NCBI GenBank assembly: GCA_028554645.1
Contig: JAQOOI010000018.1
Span: 496,001-560,000 of the forward strand
DNA: 64,000 nucleotides
Direction of reading: 5' to 3'
Source: Omphalotus guepiniiformis
Taxonomy: Eukaryota; Basidiomycota; Agaricomycetes; Agaricales; Omphalotaceae
Within the stretch, counting starts at the first letter, position 1. Each line of letters begins with the position of its first letter. Below the pieces are notes generated by a model, which was not told the DNA's origin, searched no databases, and worked only from the letters and a program-made list of their open reading frames with translations. Positions 1 to 11,400 of this stretch are shown in pieces. The translations under genes were made by a program, and so were the position numbers.

Positions 1-461
1 GTCATTTCAACAAGTGTGGACCTACATACATCGATGCAGGCTCAAATCAATCACTAGACACGGTAAGCACGGTCAGTTATCTCATTTTCAAAGGCGGATG
101 TCCCCCACAGGTTGTCGCTAGTATAGTCACTGCGCCGTGATACTTGGTTCTGAAAATTCCGTCTGATTGGTGCGCAAAGCTGTACTCACCTGAGTGGGTC
201 CCGAAACATGCTTCGCAGCTAGCTGTTGGTCAATCAAGACGAACAAGATGTTGTTGATGAACTGCCTAAAAAGGGTGAGGTGGGCGAGCTATTGCCAGAC
301 ATTGGACAACATTGGAAACACCTAGGGGCCGAAACCGACTCAAAATTCGAGCCATTGACACTCAATCTGCACTCAAATTCCACCATTTAAAGTAAAGAAA
401 GGTATAAAAGTGGCCACGGAATGGGTAAATCCTCACCAATTCATTACACTTGCTAAAGCAG
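1..461. other. Intergenic / 5' flank
   Basis: No coding region or RNA gene is recognisable before position 462. The only element I can name is the TATA box at 403-410, which fits the small gene that follows. Confidence 0.5.
403..410 (+). promoter_or_regulatory. TATA box of small secreted peptide gene
   Basis: The sequence TATAAAAG lies about 52-59 nt upstream of the ATG at 462, a normal distance for a fungal TATA promoter with a short leader. It is the main reason to take the short gene downstream as real. Confidence 0.5.
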
Positions 462-648
462 ATGCAGTTCCAAAGTAACTTTGTTCTTGCCTTGTTCACC
501 ATTTTGGTGGTAGCCGCAACGGTGTTGGCTGCGCCGTCGCCCGTCGAAGGTATGCACCATTTATGTCGCATTCGACATATGGCTGATGCTAGTATTAGAG
601 GATTGCGATGGCAGATCTACGGACAGGCGCAAATCGGATTGCCCTTGA
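462..648 (+). CDS. Small secreted peptide (47 aa), unknown function
   Basis: I do not recognise the family. Exon 1 is 462-549. It encodes a clear signal peptide: MQFQ start, a hydrophobic core FVLALFTILVVAATVLA, and a likely cleavage before APSPVE. A 43-nt intron with GTATGC donor, CTGAT branch region and TAG acceptor fits at 550-592. Exon 2 (593-648) then adds a short, charged tail with two cysteines that ends in KSDCP and a TGA stop. The mature peptide would be only about 25 residues. A second acceptor near 731 would give a different tail, so the C-terminus is uncertain. A TATA box lies in the right place upstream. Small secreted peptides of this build are common in basidiomycetes, and no role can be inferred. 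Confidence 0.45.
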
Positions 649-805
649 ATATAACGCTTCGTGATTAAGGTGAACAATAAGCGTTTTGACAAACATGACA
701 TATACTTAACCTGTCCCTTCCGTATGCTCAGCTGTATGCGTGTCAAGCACAATATAACTCAAACTTGTTTTGAGAACCAGTTGTTGCTTTAAAAGGCGAC
801 GAGAA

Positions 806-1036
806 AATTATGTTTTGAGTTGGCTCTGGTTCTTCGTTCTGCAAGCATTGGCTATCATGTGTGAAGATCTCACTATCCGTGCAGCGAAGAGCCTTGGGTA
901 TGGAAAAGGGAGCAGTCGCTCAGATACACGTTGGAAAATCATTGGCTACATCTGGGTGTTTGGCTGGTTTACGTGGAGTATGCCGGTATGGTTGAACAAT
1001 GTGGTGGCAGCCGGGTTAATGGACGAAAACCATTAA
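806..1036 (+). pseudogene. 3' relic of wax-synthase-like membrane acyltransferase
   Basis: The reading frame ending at 1036 carries the C-terminal signature of fungal wax-synthase-domain (MBOAT-like) acyltransferases: a membrane segment reading WFFVLQALAIMCEDLTI, a basic linker, then a second membrane stretch GYIWVFGWFTWSMPVW. Full-length members are about 350-450 aa with several membrane spans and a catalytic histidine further upstream. Here only about 75 residues remain. No matching exons lie in the 800 bases upstream, which instead hold the small secreted peptide gene. I infer a truncated, non-functional copy. Such acyltransferases often sit in basidiomycete metabolite clusters, but GUT2 separates this relic from the PKS locus. 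Confidence 0.5.
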
Positions 1037-1224
1037 GGCGGGTTCACGCTTGAGTTCGTCTTCTTCGCGATACTCTGGAGAGGGAGGAAGACTCTGTAGG
1101 GTCGCAAGCTAGTCAGTCGGGCTCGTCCAATTTGATATTTACAGGCCAAAAACCACCTTAGTGATTACAATATAGATACTGCACACATTCATGACCATAC
1201 AAGATTAATGAAAGCGAGAGTAAC

Positions 1225-1880
1225 TACAGTATACTGGGGCTCCTTGAGACACTAGGTGTCCTTGATACGTTCACAAATAACAATACTGCTGATGAAATCT
1301 CGGGCTAGATTTATATTGGGATATATGTAAAGAGGCTATAGGTAGGATACTAGAAGAAATTGGAGTGGAACGGGCCTGATGTGATGAAGATATGTTATAA
1401 AGTAGACCGAAAAATATGAACTTTGGAAGGTGTGAACTTTTATTTTGCAAGTAGTATCGTATATATGAACAAAATTACATTGCATTGGCTGGGTATACAC
1501 AATATTAGCTTCTATTCAGACCATGAACCTCTTGTTTTGGCAATCAGGTAGCATTTGTGTATGTGGCAGGCTGAAAGATATCAAGGAGAGAGATATGGGT
1601 GACACCAGCGTGACATGGCTTGTGCCGCGCGCGCAAGGGTTGGCTGTGGAAGCTTATTTTGTCACGCGTCTCAAGGACACCAAAACTGTGACATCTGGCC
1701 TTTCGTTGCATTCACTTATTCCTACAATTATCCTCCACATATATCTTGTTTAAGCTTACCAAAACTAATCTTGAGATATGGTAGAAAATATCTATGTACT
1801 CAAATTTTATGGAAAGACTGTGTGACGAAGATGTAAAATCAAATTTAAACTAGTGTCTCAAGGAGCCCCAGTATACTGTA
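1225..1880. mobile_element. MITE-like element with 29-bp perfect TIRs and TA target duplication
   Basis: Bases 1227-1255 and 1850-1878 are exact reverse complements over 29 bp (outer end CAGTATACTGGGG). Each is flanked by TA (1225-1226 and 1879-1880), the target duplication of the Tc1/mariner/pogo superfamily, and the CAGTA outer bases are also of pogo type. The element is 652 bp between TA dinucleotides. Its interior has no transposase-like reading frame, so it is non-autonomous and would need a transposase supplied elsewhere. It lies between the acyltransferase relic and the 3' end of GUT2. Confidence 0.85.
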
Positions 1881-2032
1881 CGTGTATAAGAGTGAAACTT
1901 CTATGTAGTGACATAAATATGGAGGGGAAATAACACTTAAGAACAATCACAGCTATAATACTTGATCAATTGATCCCCAAAAAGAACATTTTGTATCGAC
2001 CCGCAAACACCACAAACGACGTCGTAATCTCT

Positions 2033-5014
2033 TCATACTCCACCACCGCTTTTCTCTACAGGAATCGCCTTTCTTTGATGTCTGCTCTTCAGTTTCGGCG
2101 TAGGTGTGAATGAAATCTCTTTCAAGTCGCCACAAATCTATGTCAGGCAGATCATTAGCAAGTAGAACAAGTGAAAAGGGAAATCGCAATGCCCCAATGC
2201 ATCGCACGGAATTAAAAAGGACAAAGACTTCTGAAAACAAATCTCTATAAATTCCTCAAACCCAACATCTTTTCTGCCTTTAAACCCAGCATCATCAATC
2301 ACATAATCCAACTCCTTCGGCTTCACCTCCTCATAACCAGGCACCTCCTTCAACACCTGCACCATTTCAGCAACCGCCAAACGTCCCTCGGCGGCGATAG
2401 AAACCGGAGGAGTTACCAACGTTTCCGCCGATGACGAAGAGCCTAAGCCAGACCCAGTCACAACAGCAGGCGGAACAGCTCTCTTGGCATACTCCCCAAT
2501 ACTCGCATGGGCCTCAAACGCACTCTTCAAAGCCGCCAACTCCCCTATTTCAAACTTCGCCCTCGAATAAGCAGACGAAACTGCCGGCCAGCTGATCGTC
2601 GTCGTCGTTGCCTTCGCTCCAGGGATCAATCCAGCCCACCAAGCCCATGGATGAAGTACCATCCTCATACCCTCTGTCAATACTTTCCACCCCTGTACTC
2701 TCACGTTCTCAACCAAGCCCCTCGGTATGACCTCTGCTCCTTCCCCAAGCTCCAAAGGCAAACCCATGCTCTCGAGGAAAACTCTCGCACCGTGGAGCTC
2801 TTTTTGCTTGCGGGACAGACCCCAGCCGAGTTCTATTGCCATTAGGTCGACGACGCGAGGGAGTACTTCAAGGGTCGCTTGGGCGTTAAGGAAGGAAAGA
2901 CGAGTGCGTCGGGCAATGACATCGGTGGCCCTGCAGGCGTATTCGTTGTGAACGGCATATCGCACTTCAGCCTCGATGTCTGTTGTGACAAGAGATTTGA
3001 TCAGTCAGTACGGTCATTCGAAGTATACAAAGATGACACTACTCACAGGGATACAGTTCATGTAGTCTCACACCATGCAATGGCCAACTAACACCCGTCG
3101 CGTCAGCCAGTTCGCACACAGTCCAAGCACGATCACCATAGCTCTCCGAGAGATGTTTTGCCACTTCTGTATCAATGCCATACTATAGACCAAATAATCA
3201 GAAAAACACTTCCAGGAACAGAAACGCAGCATACCCTCTGGATCAAACCAATGAACATATTCCTACTCCACCCATCGCTTCCAACTAACCTCACCCCCTC
3301 CGTGACACACCCACCTACCCCTTTCACCTTCACCTTCTCAGTGCCGTCACCATTTGGTTTCATTCTTGTCCTCTCCAAGCCTTCTAGTCCGAAAACCTCA
3401 ACAGCCTTATCGACAGTCTCCTCCGCCATCTTCCTATACGTTGTCCATTTCCCCCCAGCAATCGTCAAGAGCCCCTCGTCTCCCACGTACACCATATGGT
3501 TCCTCACCAACCCCTGCGTAGAGTTCGGATCGGCCGCGGGATTACGTACGAGGGGCCTCAAACCGCTCCAGGCAGACAACACATCCCCGCGTCGGACCTT
3601 GATATCGGGACTCAGGTAATGCCGCACTTCGTCAAGTACCCAGCGGATTTCGTCTTCGTTAGCTGCAGGATCTTTTTGGACCTTTGCAGCTGTATCGGTA
3701 GTACCAGCGATAGTGGCGCCCTGCCAAGGGAGGAAGAAAATGACACGTCCATCAGAAGTTGCAGGATCAAGAAGGCCCATGGTACGTGGAGAGTAGTAGT
3801 TAGGAAGTGTAATATGGACACCAGAGGAAGGCTGGACGATGTCTTTGTGGGGTTTGTACTCTGGATTGGGTATGGAAGAACCGGCAGCAAGTGTCTTTTT
3901 AGTGTCATTGGCAAGGGAAAGAATACTGTCTGAGAAGGGACCTGTCGCATTGACAATACCCTGCCATTGAGATAAGTGTTAGCACCGATACGCCTTCGCT
4001 GAATTGTAGCAAATGACCTTGGCTCGTATTATCCATTCATCGCCGCTTAACTCGTCCTTCACCTTGGCACCGTTGAGCTTACCGGTCCCGCCTGGCGTGT
4101 CATCCTTGAGCAGCTTAGTGACCTCGACATAATTCGCAACAGTAGCACCATATTTGACAGCAGTCATTACCAAGGCTGCATTCATCCGTGAATCATTGTG
4201 CTGACCTGAATTTTTTTTTGAGCAACATACAAATGAACGATGTCAGCCGACATACCGTCATAATAGACCACCGCGCCGACTAAACCATCGCTCTTCAGCA
4301 TGGGGAAAGTCTCAAGTGCCTTATTCTTGGACATGAGATAGGAAGGGTGCATGTTCTCCTTACCAGCCAGAAGATCATACATTTTGCAACCGGCATAGTA
4401 GTAAGGTACCTGCCAGTATCTACGAATCGTTGAGTCTCAGACAATGCATACCAGGATGAAAATCACACAGACTGATAAATCGGCAGCATAATAGGCAACA
4501 TCGCACTCAGATACGGTGCCGTTTCAAGGAATATCCTCCGTTCGTGTAACGCCTCCTTGACGAGCTTGTACTGCTCATAATCCAGCTCCATGACGGCCTT
4601 TTGAAGATATCGTACACCCCCATGAACGAGCTTGGTGGACTTGGACGACGTTCCTGCACCAAAGTCATCCCTTTCAACCAACGCGACCTTGAGTCCTCTA
4701 CTCGCAGCGTCAACGGCTACACCTGCACCCGTCGCGCCTCCTCCAATGACGAGCAAGTCAAACTCTTCTTCGGGGTCTACTGCGCCTGTTTTTATCCTCC
4801 CACTAGCCTTCAACCGATTGATCATCTCATCTCGGGTAGGAGGTGTCCACGGGGGTGGAGGGCGACGAGATTCCCAGCTAGACAACTTGAGTGTCGATGG
4901 CGAAGGACCTGATTGAAGAAAGTAGTAGCCGCCAGCGACAGTGAGAGCACCACCTGAAGAAGCGACGAGCAAAGCCCTTCGAGAGAGTAAGGCGCGAAGT
5001 AGGTGGGGGGCCAT
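2033..5014 (-). CDS. GUT2: FAD-dependent glycerol-3-phosphate dehydrogenase, mitochondrial
   Basis: It oxidises glycerol 3-phosphate to dihydroxyacetone phosphate and passes electrons to ubiquinone, on the outer face of the inner mitochondrial membrane (glycerol use and the G3P shuttle). The N-terminus has a membrane segment (about residues 15-33) followed by the FAD-binding Rossmann motif DLLVIGGGATGAG, then GTSSKSTKLVHGGVRYL and, further on, DVLSAWSGLRPLV and GKWTTYRKMAEETVDKAVE, all typical of the family. The C-terminal part has an EF-hand-like segment around DVGFEEFIEIC and ends IPVEKSGGGV. Reaching that end requires joining 2243 to 2137 across an intron with AT...AG borders; without it the frame runs on to a stop at 2138. 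Start chosen at 5014 because the basic and hydrophobic leader follows at once. The identification is firm; the last intron is odd. Confidence 0.93.
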
Positions 5015-5418
5015 TCTAGAGGGACAGGGAGTGTGGGGTTGGACTTGAAACCAGTCATCTTTATAATAGCTTAGCCTGTTCCAACCGTACCAAGCTCACT
5101 AAACGGTTATTCGGCTCCCACGGTCCACCGGCCCGGAAATTTTTTAACAGTACGCGCCGATTACCCCGCAATTCCCCGCAGTTTTCCTTTCAAAATTCAC
5201 TCCATGAACGTGCGCACATTCTTAGGACTGTCTTCTCTGCTCTCGCTCGGAGAACGCAATTCATCAAATAAAAGAACGGTATGAGATACTACGCTTGTGA
5301 CATAACTTTTTACATACATATAATGAACAACATTGAAAGCCAATACACGAAAACATACGTGGCCGAAACATATACTTTACAGGTTGATGATTCAAAGATT
5401 TGGTAAATCCGCATTGCT
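5015..5418. other. Intergenic GUT2 promoter / PKS 3' end
   Basis: 404 bp between the GUT2 start and the PKS stop, both genes on the minus strand. It must hold the GUT2 promoter and the PKS 3' UTR. No further element is recognised. Confidence 0.5.
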
Positions 5419-8400
5419 TTAAGCCGCTTGTCCAGATGGCAAAAATCCAATCTGGCGCCAATAATTAAGCCAACGGCCTATATCTTCTTCCCCTACTTGT
5501 GGCAGACTCGGGTTCGCGAGGGTAGCCGAAGACATCTTGCCGCGCTCCACGGATACCTTCCCTTCAAGACCCATACATTCAGTTGCGCTCCGGAACGCAG
5601 AGCTTGATTGAACACCCTGGCGGAGGTAGTCTAGCAGTCTTAGAGCGGCGTTCTCACCATACGGAGACGGCTCGGAGGCAAGTTCAGCCATGCTAGACTC
5701 CAGCCGCTGGAACCATTCTGCGTACGGAACCAGAGGAACATCCATCTTCGCGGCCACGATCTGGATAATGGAGTGCCACTTCATGGGGTTCGGATGGACA
5801 AGATGCAGTGTCGTTCCAACAGGGTTGGCGCACATCTCGACTACTACTTTGGATGCAACGTCAGTCGGGATCCAAGACACCACCTAACGAGAATCATTCA
5901 GTTAATTACAGCACTAAAATGATGACTTTTGTCGGAACTTACATCATCGGCGTCTGGTAGACACCTCACAAACAATGCGCTTTTTACGACAGAGGGGAAC
6001 CACTGATAAGCATGCCAGGCTCCACTGACGCCACCGGTGAGTTGACCGACTCGAATGACAGAGGTACGCATCATTGTGGTTCGTCCGACGTGCTCCAATA
6101 TCAACTCGGTCACCCACTTCGACTGAATGTATCCAGCAACATCAGAAGGTAATAACCGTCCTCCTCGCTCGAATGCATCCAGCGAAATCGGGGCCTCGAG
6201 AGCTGCTACAGTACTTTCACCATCTGCAATAGGGATGAGTGATGATGCAAATAATAAGAATACCGAGCTTACATCGAGTGACTCCTGTTGTGCTAATGAA
6301 GGTGAACAACGGCGGCGAGCTCAAATTCGAGCGAAGGCCAAAGTCAATGAGAGTACGCGTCCCTTTGATCAAACCCTCGTAGGCGGAAAGAGAGGCGGTG
6401 AAATTCAGTTCCCATGCTATTGAACGATGACTTTAGTTACTGAGTGTATAAATCAGCAAAATCACCTACCGTTGTGGATAATATTCGTGACCGAAGATAG
6501 TAGCTAAATAAAAGTAACATCGTAAGTTGCGGCCAGAGACACGGTGTAAAGAATGCGATGCCTACCTTCTCCACGACCTCTTCAGACAATCCCAAGTTCG
6601 GCTTATTCATGTCATATTCAAGCAATTGAACCGTAGGACTCTTCAGATCGAAGGCAAGGCCTTCTCTCCTCAGTGCAATTTCCTGAAGTTCCTCAAGATT
6701 CGCTGATCCTTTCCGCCTGGTCAGAATGTAGACCGTCTCCACGTCGGGTGCATTGAGCAATTGGTACAGTATATTGCTGCCCAACGTTCCCGTTGCGCCC
6801 GTCAAAAGGAAGGTCTTTGAAGAAGCAGGCGCGATGACAGCCTTGGGCACCGCACTCTTTTCCTTTGGTAACCCATCGATGTACCGTTCAACAATCTCTC
6901 GCATGCCACTCGTGAACTCTTGTAAGGGTGTAGTGGTGCTCTTACTACCCTCCTTCACCTCTTCCGTATCATGCGAAACAAGGCGGCCCAGAAGGTCTTC
7001 CGCAGTGATATTAGACAAGAGCTGGATCTGACTGATAGTGATGTCGAACTTTTTCTTGAGCGAGAACGACATCTTGGAAGCAAGCAAGGAGTCAAGCCCG
7101 TAGGAGGTTAAAGGAACCTCAGGACACAGCTCTCCTTCCGGGACTTCAAGCATATCCGAAATTATATTGACTAGTTTCTTGCCTTGATTCTCTTCGGTAT
7201 TGCCAGTCGAGGAGTCCAGGTCCTTTTCGGCTGGTATCAAGTGTCGAAGGATAGGTGTTGGGCCGATGCCTTTGATGAGTGACGCCCAATCTAGCTCGGG
7301 AACGTAGTACCACATGTCTCGCCCACTGAGAACTTGATAGATGGCGTCTTCAACCCAACGTATCATTTCTGGCCCAAAATCAATACAAGAAAAGTGTTAC
7401 GTAGATTCAGTAGAAACCCACCTCCGACGGTGGCTTGCGCAGCAGAGAGCCTCTGCGTCTGGCCATCTGAAACCAGGGTCGTCGTGGCAATAGGAGGGCA
7501 AACAAATGAGAGAGCATTTTTAAATCTTCTCGATATACCATCAACAACGGTCTTAGCACTAAGAAAGGACATTCAGTGGCGGTACACGGATTCTAAATAG
7601 GCCAGCACGCACAACTATAGTTTGACTGACCCCCATTCCCAAATGCAGCCGTCACGGAAGAGTAGACGAATAAAAAATCGAGAGACCCGACGTCGACCAC
7701 GCTCGAAAAAGATTCCATCACTTGCGTTGCTGCATCACTAACAGCCATGAAATCCTGTTCTTGCAACTTCATAAACGTCCCGTCAGCTTTCAAGGCTGTG
7801 AGGAGGAAACAACCTCCCAATCGCGGTGACATGGATTGCAGTAAATGTTGCAACGATGCCATATCACGAGCGTCCGATTTCACCAGTTGCAAATCAAGAT
7901 CGGGAAGCGTTCGTAAATACTCAACGATCCTGAGCGGCCACTTGTTAGTGTCTCGATGGAGAGTAGGTTCCCCAAGTCGGGAAGTCAAGACAATGTGTCT
8001 AGCACCGCACTAATTGAAAGGAAATATTATGTTCTCAGCAGGCGGAAATCAGAAGACATCTCATGAACTCACCTCGTACATCCATAAAGCAAGATGTGGA
8101 CCTAAGCTACCAATCCCCCCAAGCAGTAAATAAGTCTTGTCCGAGCTGAATAGCCTCAAGCTGGCAGACCTTTCGACTGACTCCGTAGAAATAATCGACC
8201 GGGTATCAGTATTGACATCAGTAGTCACATTCGTGAGATCTAGCTCCTTCAAATATTCAACACTAGCGCGCAAGGCGTCGCCAATTGACCAAGGCTCGTT
8301 ATTGAGCAGGGCGGACAGCGAATGATCACCAGAGTTCCACAGGAACAGTCGACTGGAGCTTGTGCGTAGAAGTGTGGGAAGTAATTGAGTGAAGGATCGT

Positions 8401-11400
8401 TCCTCATAACCTGATACAACAAGGTCGAAAGACTTGTTTCCAAGCCGGGAGAGGTCTAGCAGACTGATGTTTTGGTCAACTTCTACCACTAGAACTCCTC
8501 GGGCTTTGTATATCTGGCTGACCACCTTGCCAATGGAGGATTCACAATGCGTCAGAAGCACACGAAGGCGCTTGAAGGCTTTCGATTTCTGGAACAGTGA
8601 GAGCGAAGGCGCTAATGCTGACACTATCAGACCAGGGACAGCGACAGCCAGTTGATCAGCCTCCTTCCCCCAAAGGTTATTGGCGCACAACAATATCGTT
8701 CCTTCGTCCACTGTAGCCGAGGTTTTAGGTTCTGTTGCCAAACCAATGACGTATGATCCTTCTGAGACTTCCATCGAATTACTCTTCGAAACTGTTCCAA
8801 AGAAGCCATAACCAGTCTTGAACGACGCATTGCTCTGAATGTCCACAGAGAGAGAATCCGCTAGAACGCTGTCATCAGCACCGTGTACAACCCGGCCTGG
8901 GTGTTCGTACATAGTAGAAAGGGAGACTATTCTTGGGACGAGGACGTCATCCGACGGTGAGATTGTGATCTCCCACTCTTCTTGAAGGTAGCGAGGAAGA
9001 CGTGCCATGACATCCAATCTGGTGGATTCACTGAATGTCACCGGGAAGATGACAAGTCGAATTGTCCACGGGAGGAATTCCTTCTGTAAAACCCGAACAA
9101 GGCCGGAGGCCTCGTCAGCGTCAGCGCCCTCCGAAGCAATGATCCAGACTTCGATGTTCTGTGCATCATCAAGACCACTGAGACACCATTGCAAATCCAC
9201 TTGAGAGCCCCTCTGGTAGTCCAAGACGATAGTATAATCTGAGGCTTCATCGAACAAAGGAAGACATTCGTCATCATGATTCGCCAGATACTCTCCCATG
9301 ATTGAGAAGTGAGACGATTCCAGAGAGTTATGCTCGCGGTAGGTATAACCAGAGAACCCAGAATTCGTGAGGGCATCTTGCCATGCTGCCAGATCTACCG
9401 TCTTCGTAGTCTCAGAGTCACTGCCCCGGCTCTGACCAGAATTGGCAAGGAGTAGGAATATCTGTCCGCCAACCAACAAAAGCTCCTTGGATGCAGAGAT
9501 GATGTCGTTGGAGTCGATTGAAGAGTTAGAGTCGACGAAAAGAACGATGTCATAGGAACGGCGGTGTACCCCTTGAGATATCAAAGGCTTTTCAAGCTCG
9601 AAAACACCCAATTCACCATGGACTTTGTCAGAAGAACAGTGCAGGAGCTGAGAACTGCTGGAAAGGAAATAACTTATAGTCAAATCCAGAGTTGTGTCGG
9701 ACAGAAGTCGTGATAACTCGGTATGCAAGTATGAATCTAGGACTGAGTGAGAAGGGTTGACAACAGTGCAGCATGTTTATATCCACACACCATGAACACC
9801 ACCGATGAATATGTTAACGAATTGCTTCTTCTCCCTGAGTGATAGTAGTGTATGGTGTAGAAGATCGACCAGATCTAACGTCGCATGATTTCGAGCTGGC
9901 AGAGATGTGGGCGAGACACCATTCTACGCTTTCGCGTTAGCAACACCCTTGGATAATTCGAACATAACCGCTACATACTTCACCAAGGCGAGTTTGAGGA
10001 TTCTTGTGCGCAAATTGAGTCTTATCAGCAAAGAGCCTTGATTTGGGACATTGGCCGCGGGCTGAGGGTAAGAGCATCGGTTGGAGAACTACGTCGTATC
10101 GCTGAGCTATGTCCGGTAGATGTTGTAGTTTATGCGCCGCGGTCTCGAACCCATCAAGAGTACATAACACAAGACCTTCCGCATCCGCAATTTTGATATC
10201 GTAGACAACACCATCTGGCGAAACTATTAACAAAGATCCAATGTATTTTCTCGGCACTAACCTGGTTTCCATTGCTTGATGGTGTAATATGCGTATACAA
10301 AGTCAGGTAAGTACTTCTTTTCGGGCGAACGATGAAGAATGACTCTTTGAACCCCTGCTGGTAAGAGATACACATTGGAATCTAAATTGGCGTGGAAAGG
10401 CCTGTAACATGTCATATGAAAGCAGGCATCTAGAATAGCAGGATGAAGAATGTAATCATCGCTGAAGAGATCGATTGTTAGGCAACGCATTCTCTGGCCG
10501 AATCGTGACGCACCGAGAGAGATCATCCGCGAACCCCTTGATCTTGACCAAGGCTTCTTTACCTTCGAAATTGACATCCAGAACCCGTTGGAACAGAGGC
10601 CCATAGTTCAATGCGTAGGCGATTTCAGAGTAAAATGCTAATCACGATTAGCCACAATCATGCGTCAAGTTGAATATACCTACCGGGACCGCTAATGTAT
10701 GACCCGCAACGCTGACGTACTGACGAAATATCGAGATGAAACGGAGGAGTAGGTGATTCGAGAGACAGATAACCATCCGCGTGCAGAGTGTATTGCTAAA
10801 ATTTTGCGGTCAGTATGACAACTATTGGGGGCTGGGGGCTAAAGAATATTACTTTGTTTCTGCTGTCAGCCTTCGCTAGAGGCGACTCCACTGTCCAATA
10901 GGATCCATCCATTTGCACTTTAACTTCCACTGGCTTTTCCGATTTCAAGGAGAAGATCGAGCGAAACTTGACGTCCATTAATGCAGTCGCTCCAAATTCA
11001 AGGGCCTACACATGCCGGTCAAATAGACAACGAATATCAAAACATGTGTACATACCATTTCCAGGAAGCCGGCTGCTGGCATGATAGGTTCTCCTCGAAT
11101 GATGTGATCCATCAAGGAAGGATGAGTGTCTTGATTGATTTTCAGGTACTCATGGTTCAATGGGCCATTGCGACCATTCATTTGCTTTGACATCCCGGGA
11201 ACGTCGGGATACAGAGGGAACTGTTTCCTGTTGAAAGGATACGAGGGAAGCTGAGAGCCGCCCGATTTCAGAGAGCCTTCAACACTGTGTACGCGACCAA
11301 AATTAATCGAGTTGTACCCGCCGACTGTAAGCTGACCGAGAAGCTTCAAGAATGTTTGCAGTTCGACGGGATCTTGTCCCTTTCGAGGACGACGAGCAGC

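Noticed and set aside
2033..5014. GUT2 as a member of the PKS gene cluster
   Set aside because: It is a housekeeping mitochondrial enzyme found in all fungi, and simple neighbourhood does not support a biosynthetic role.
6127..6423. 98-codon plus-strand frame inside the PKS gene
   Set aside because: It lies antisense to the thioester reductase domain, has no family resemblance, and is explained as a shadow of the real coding strand.
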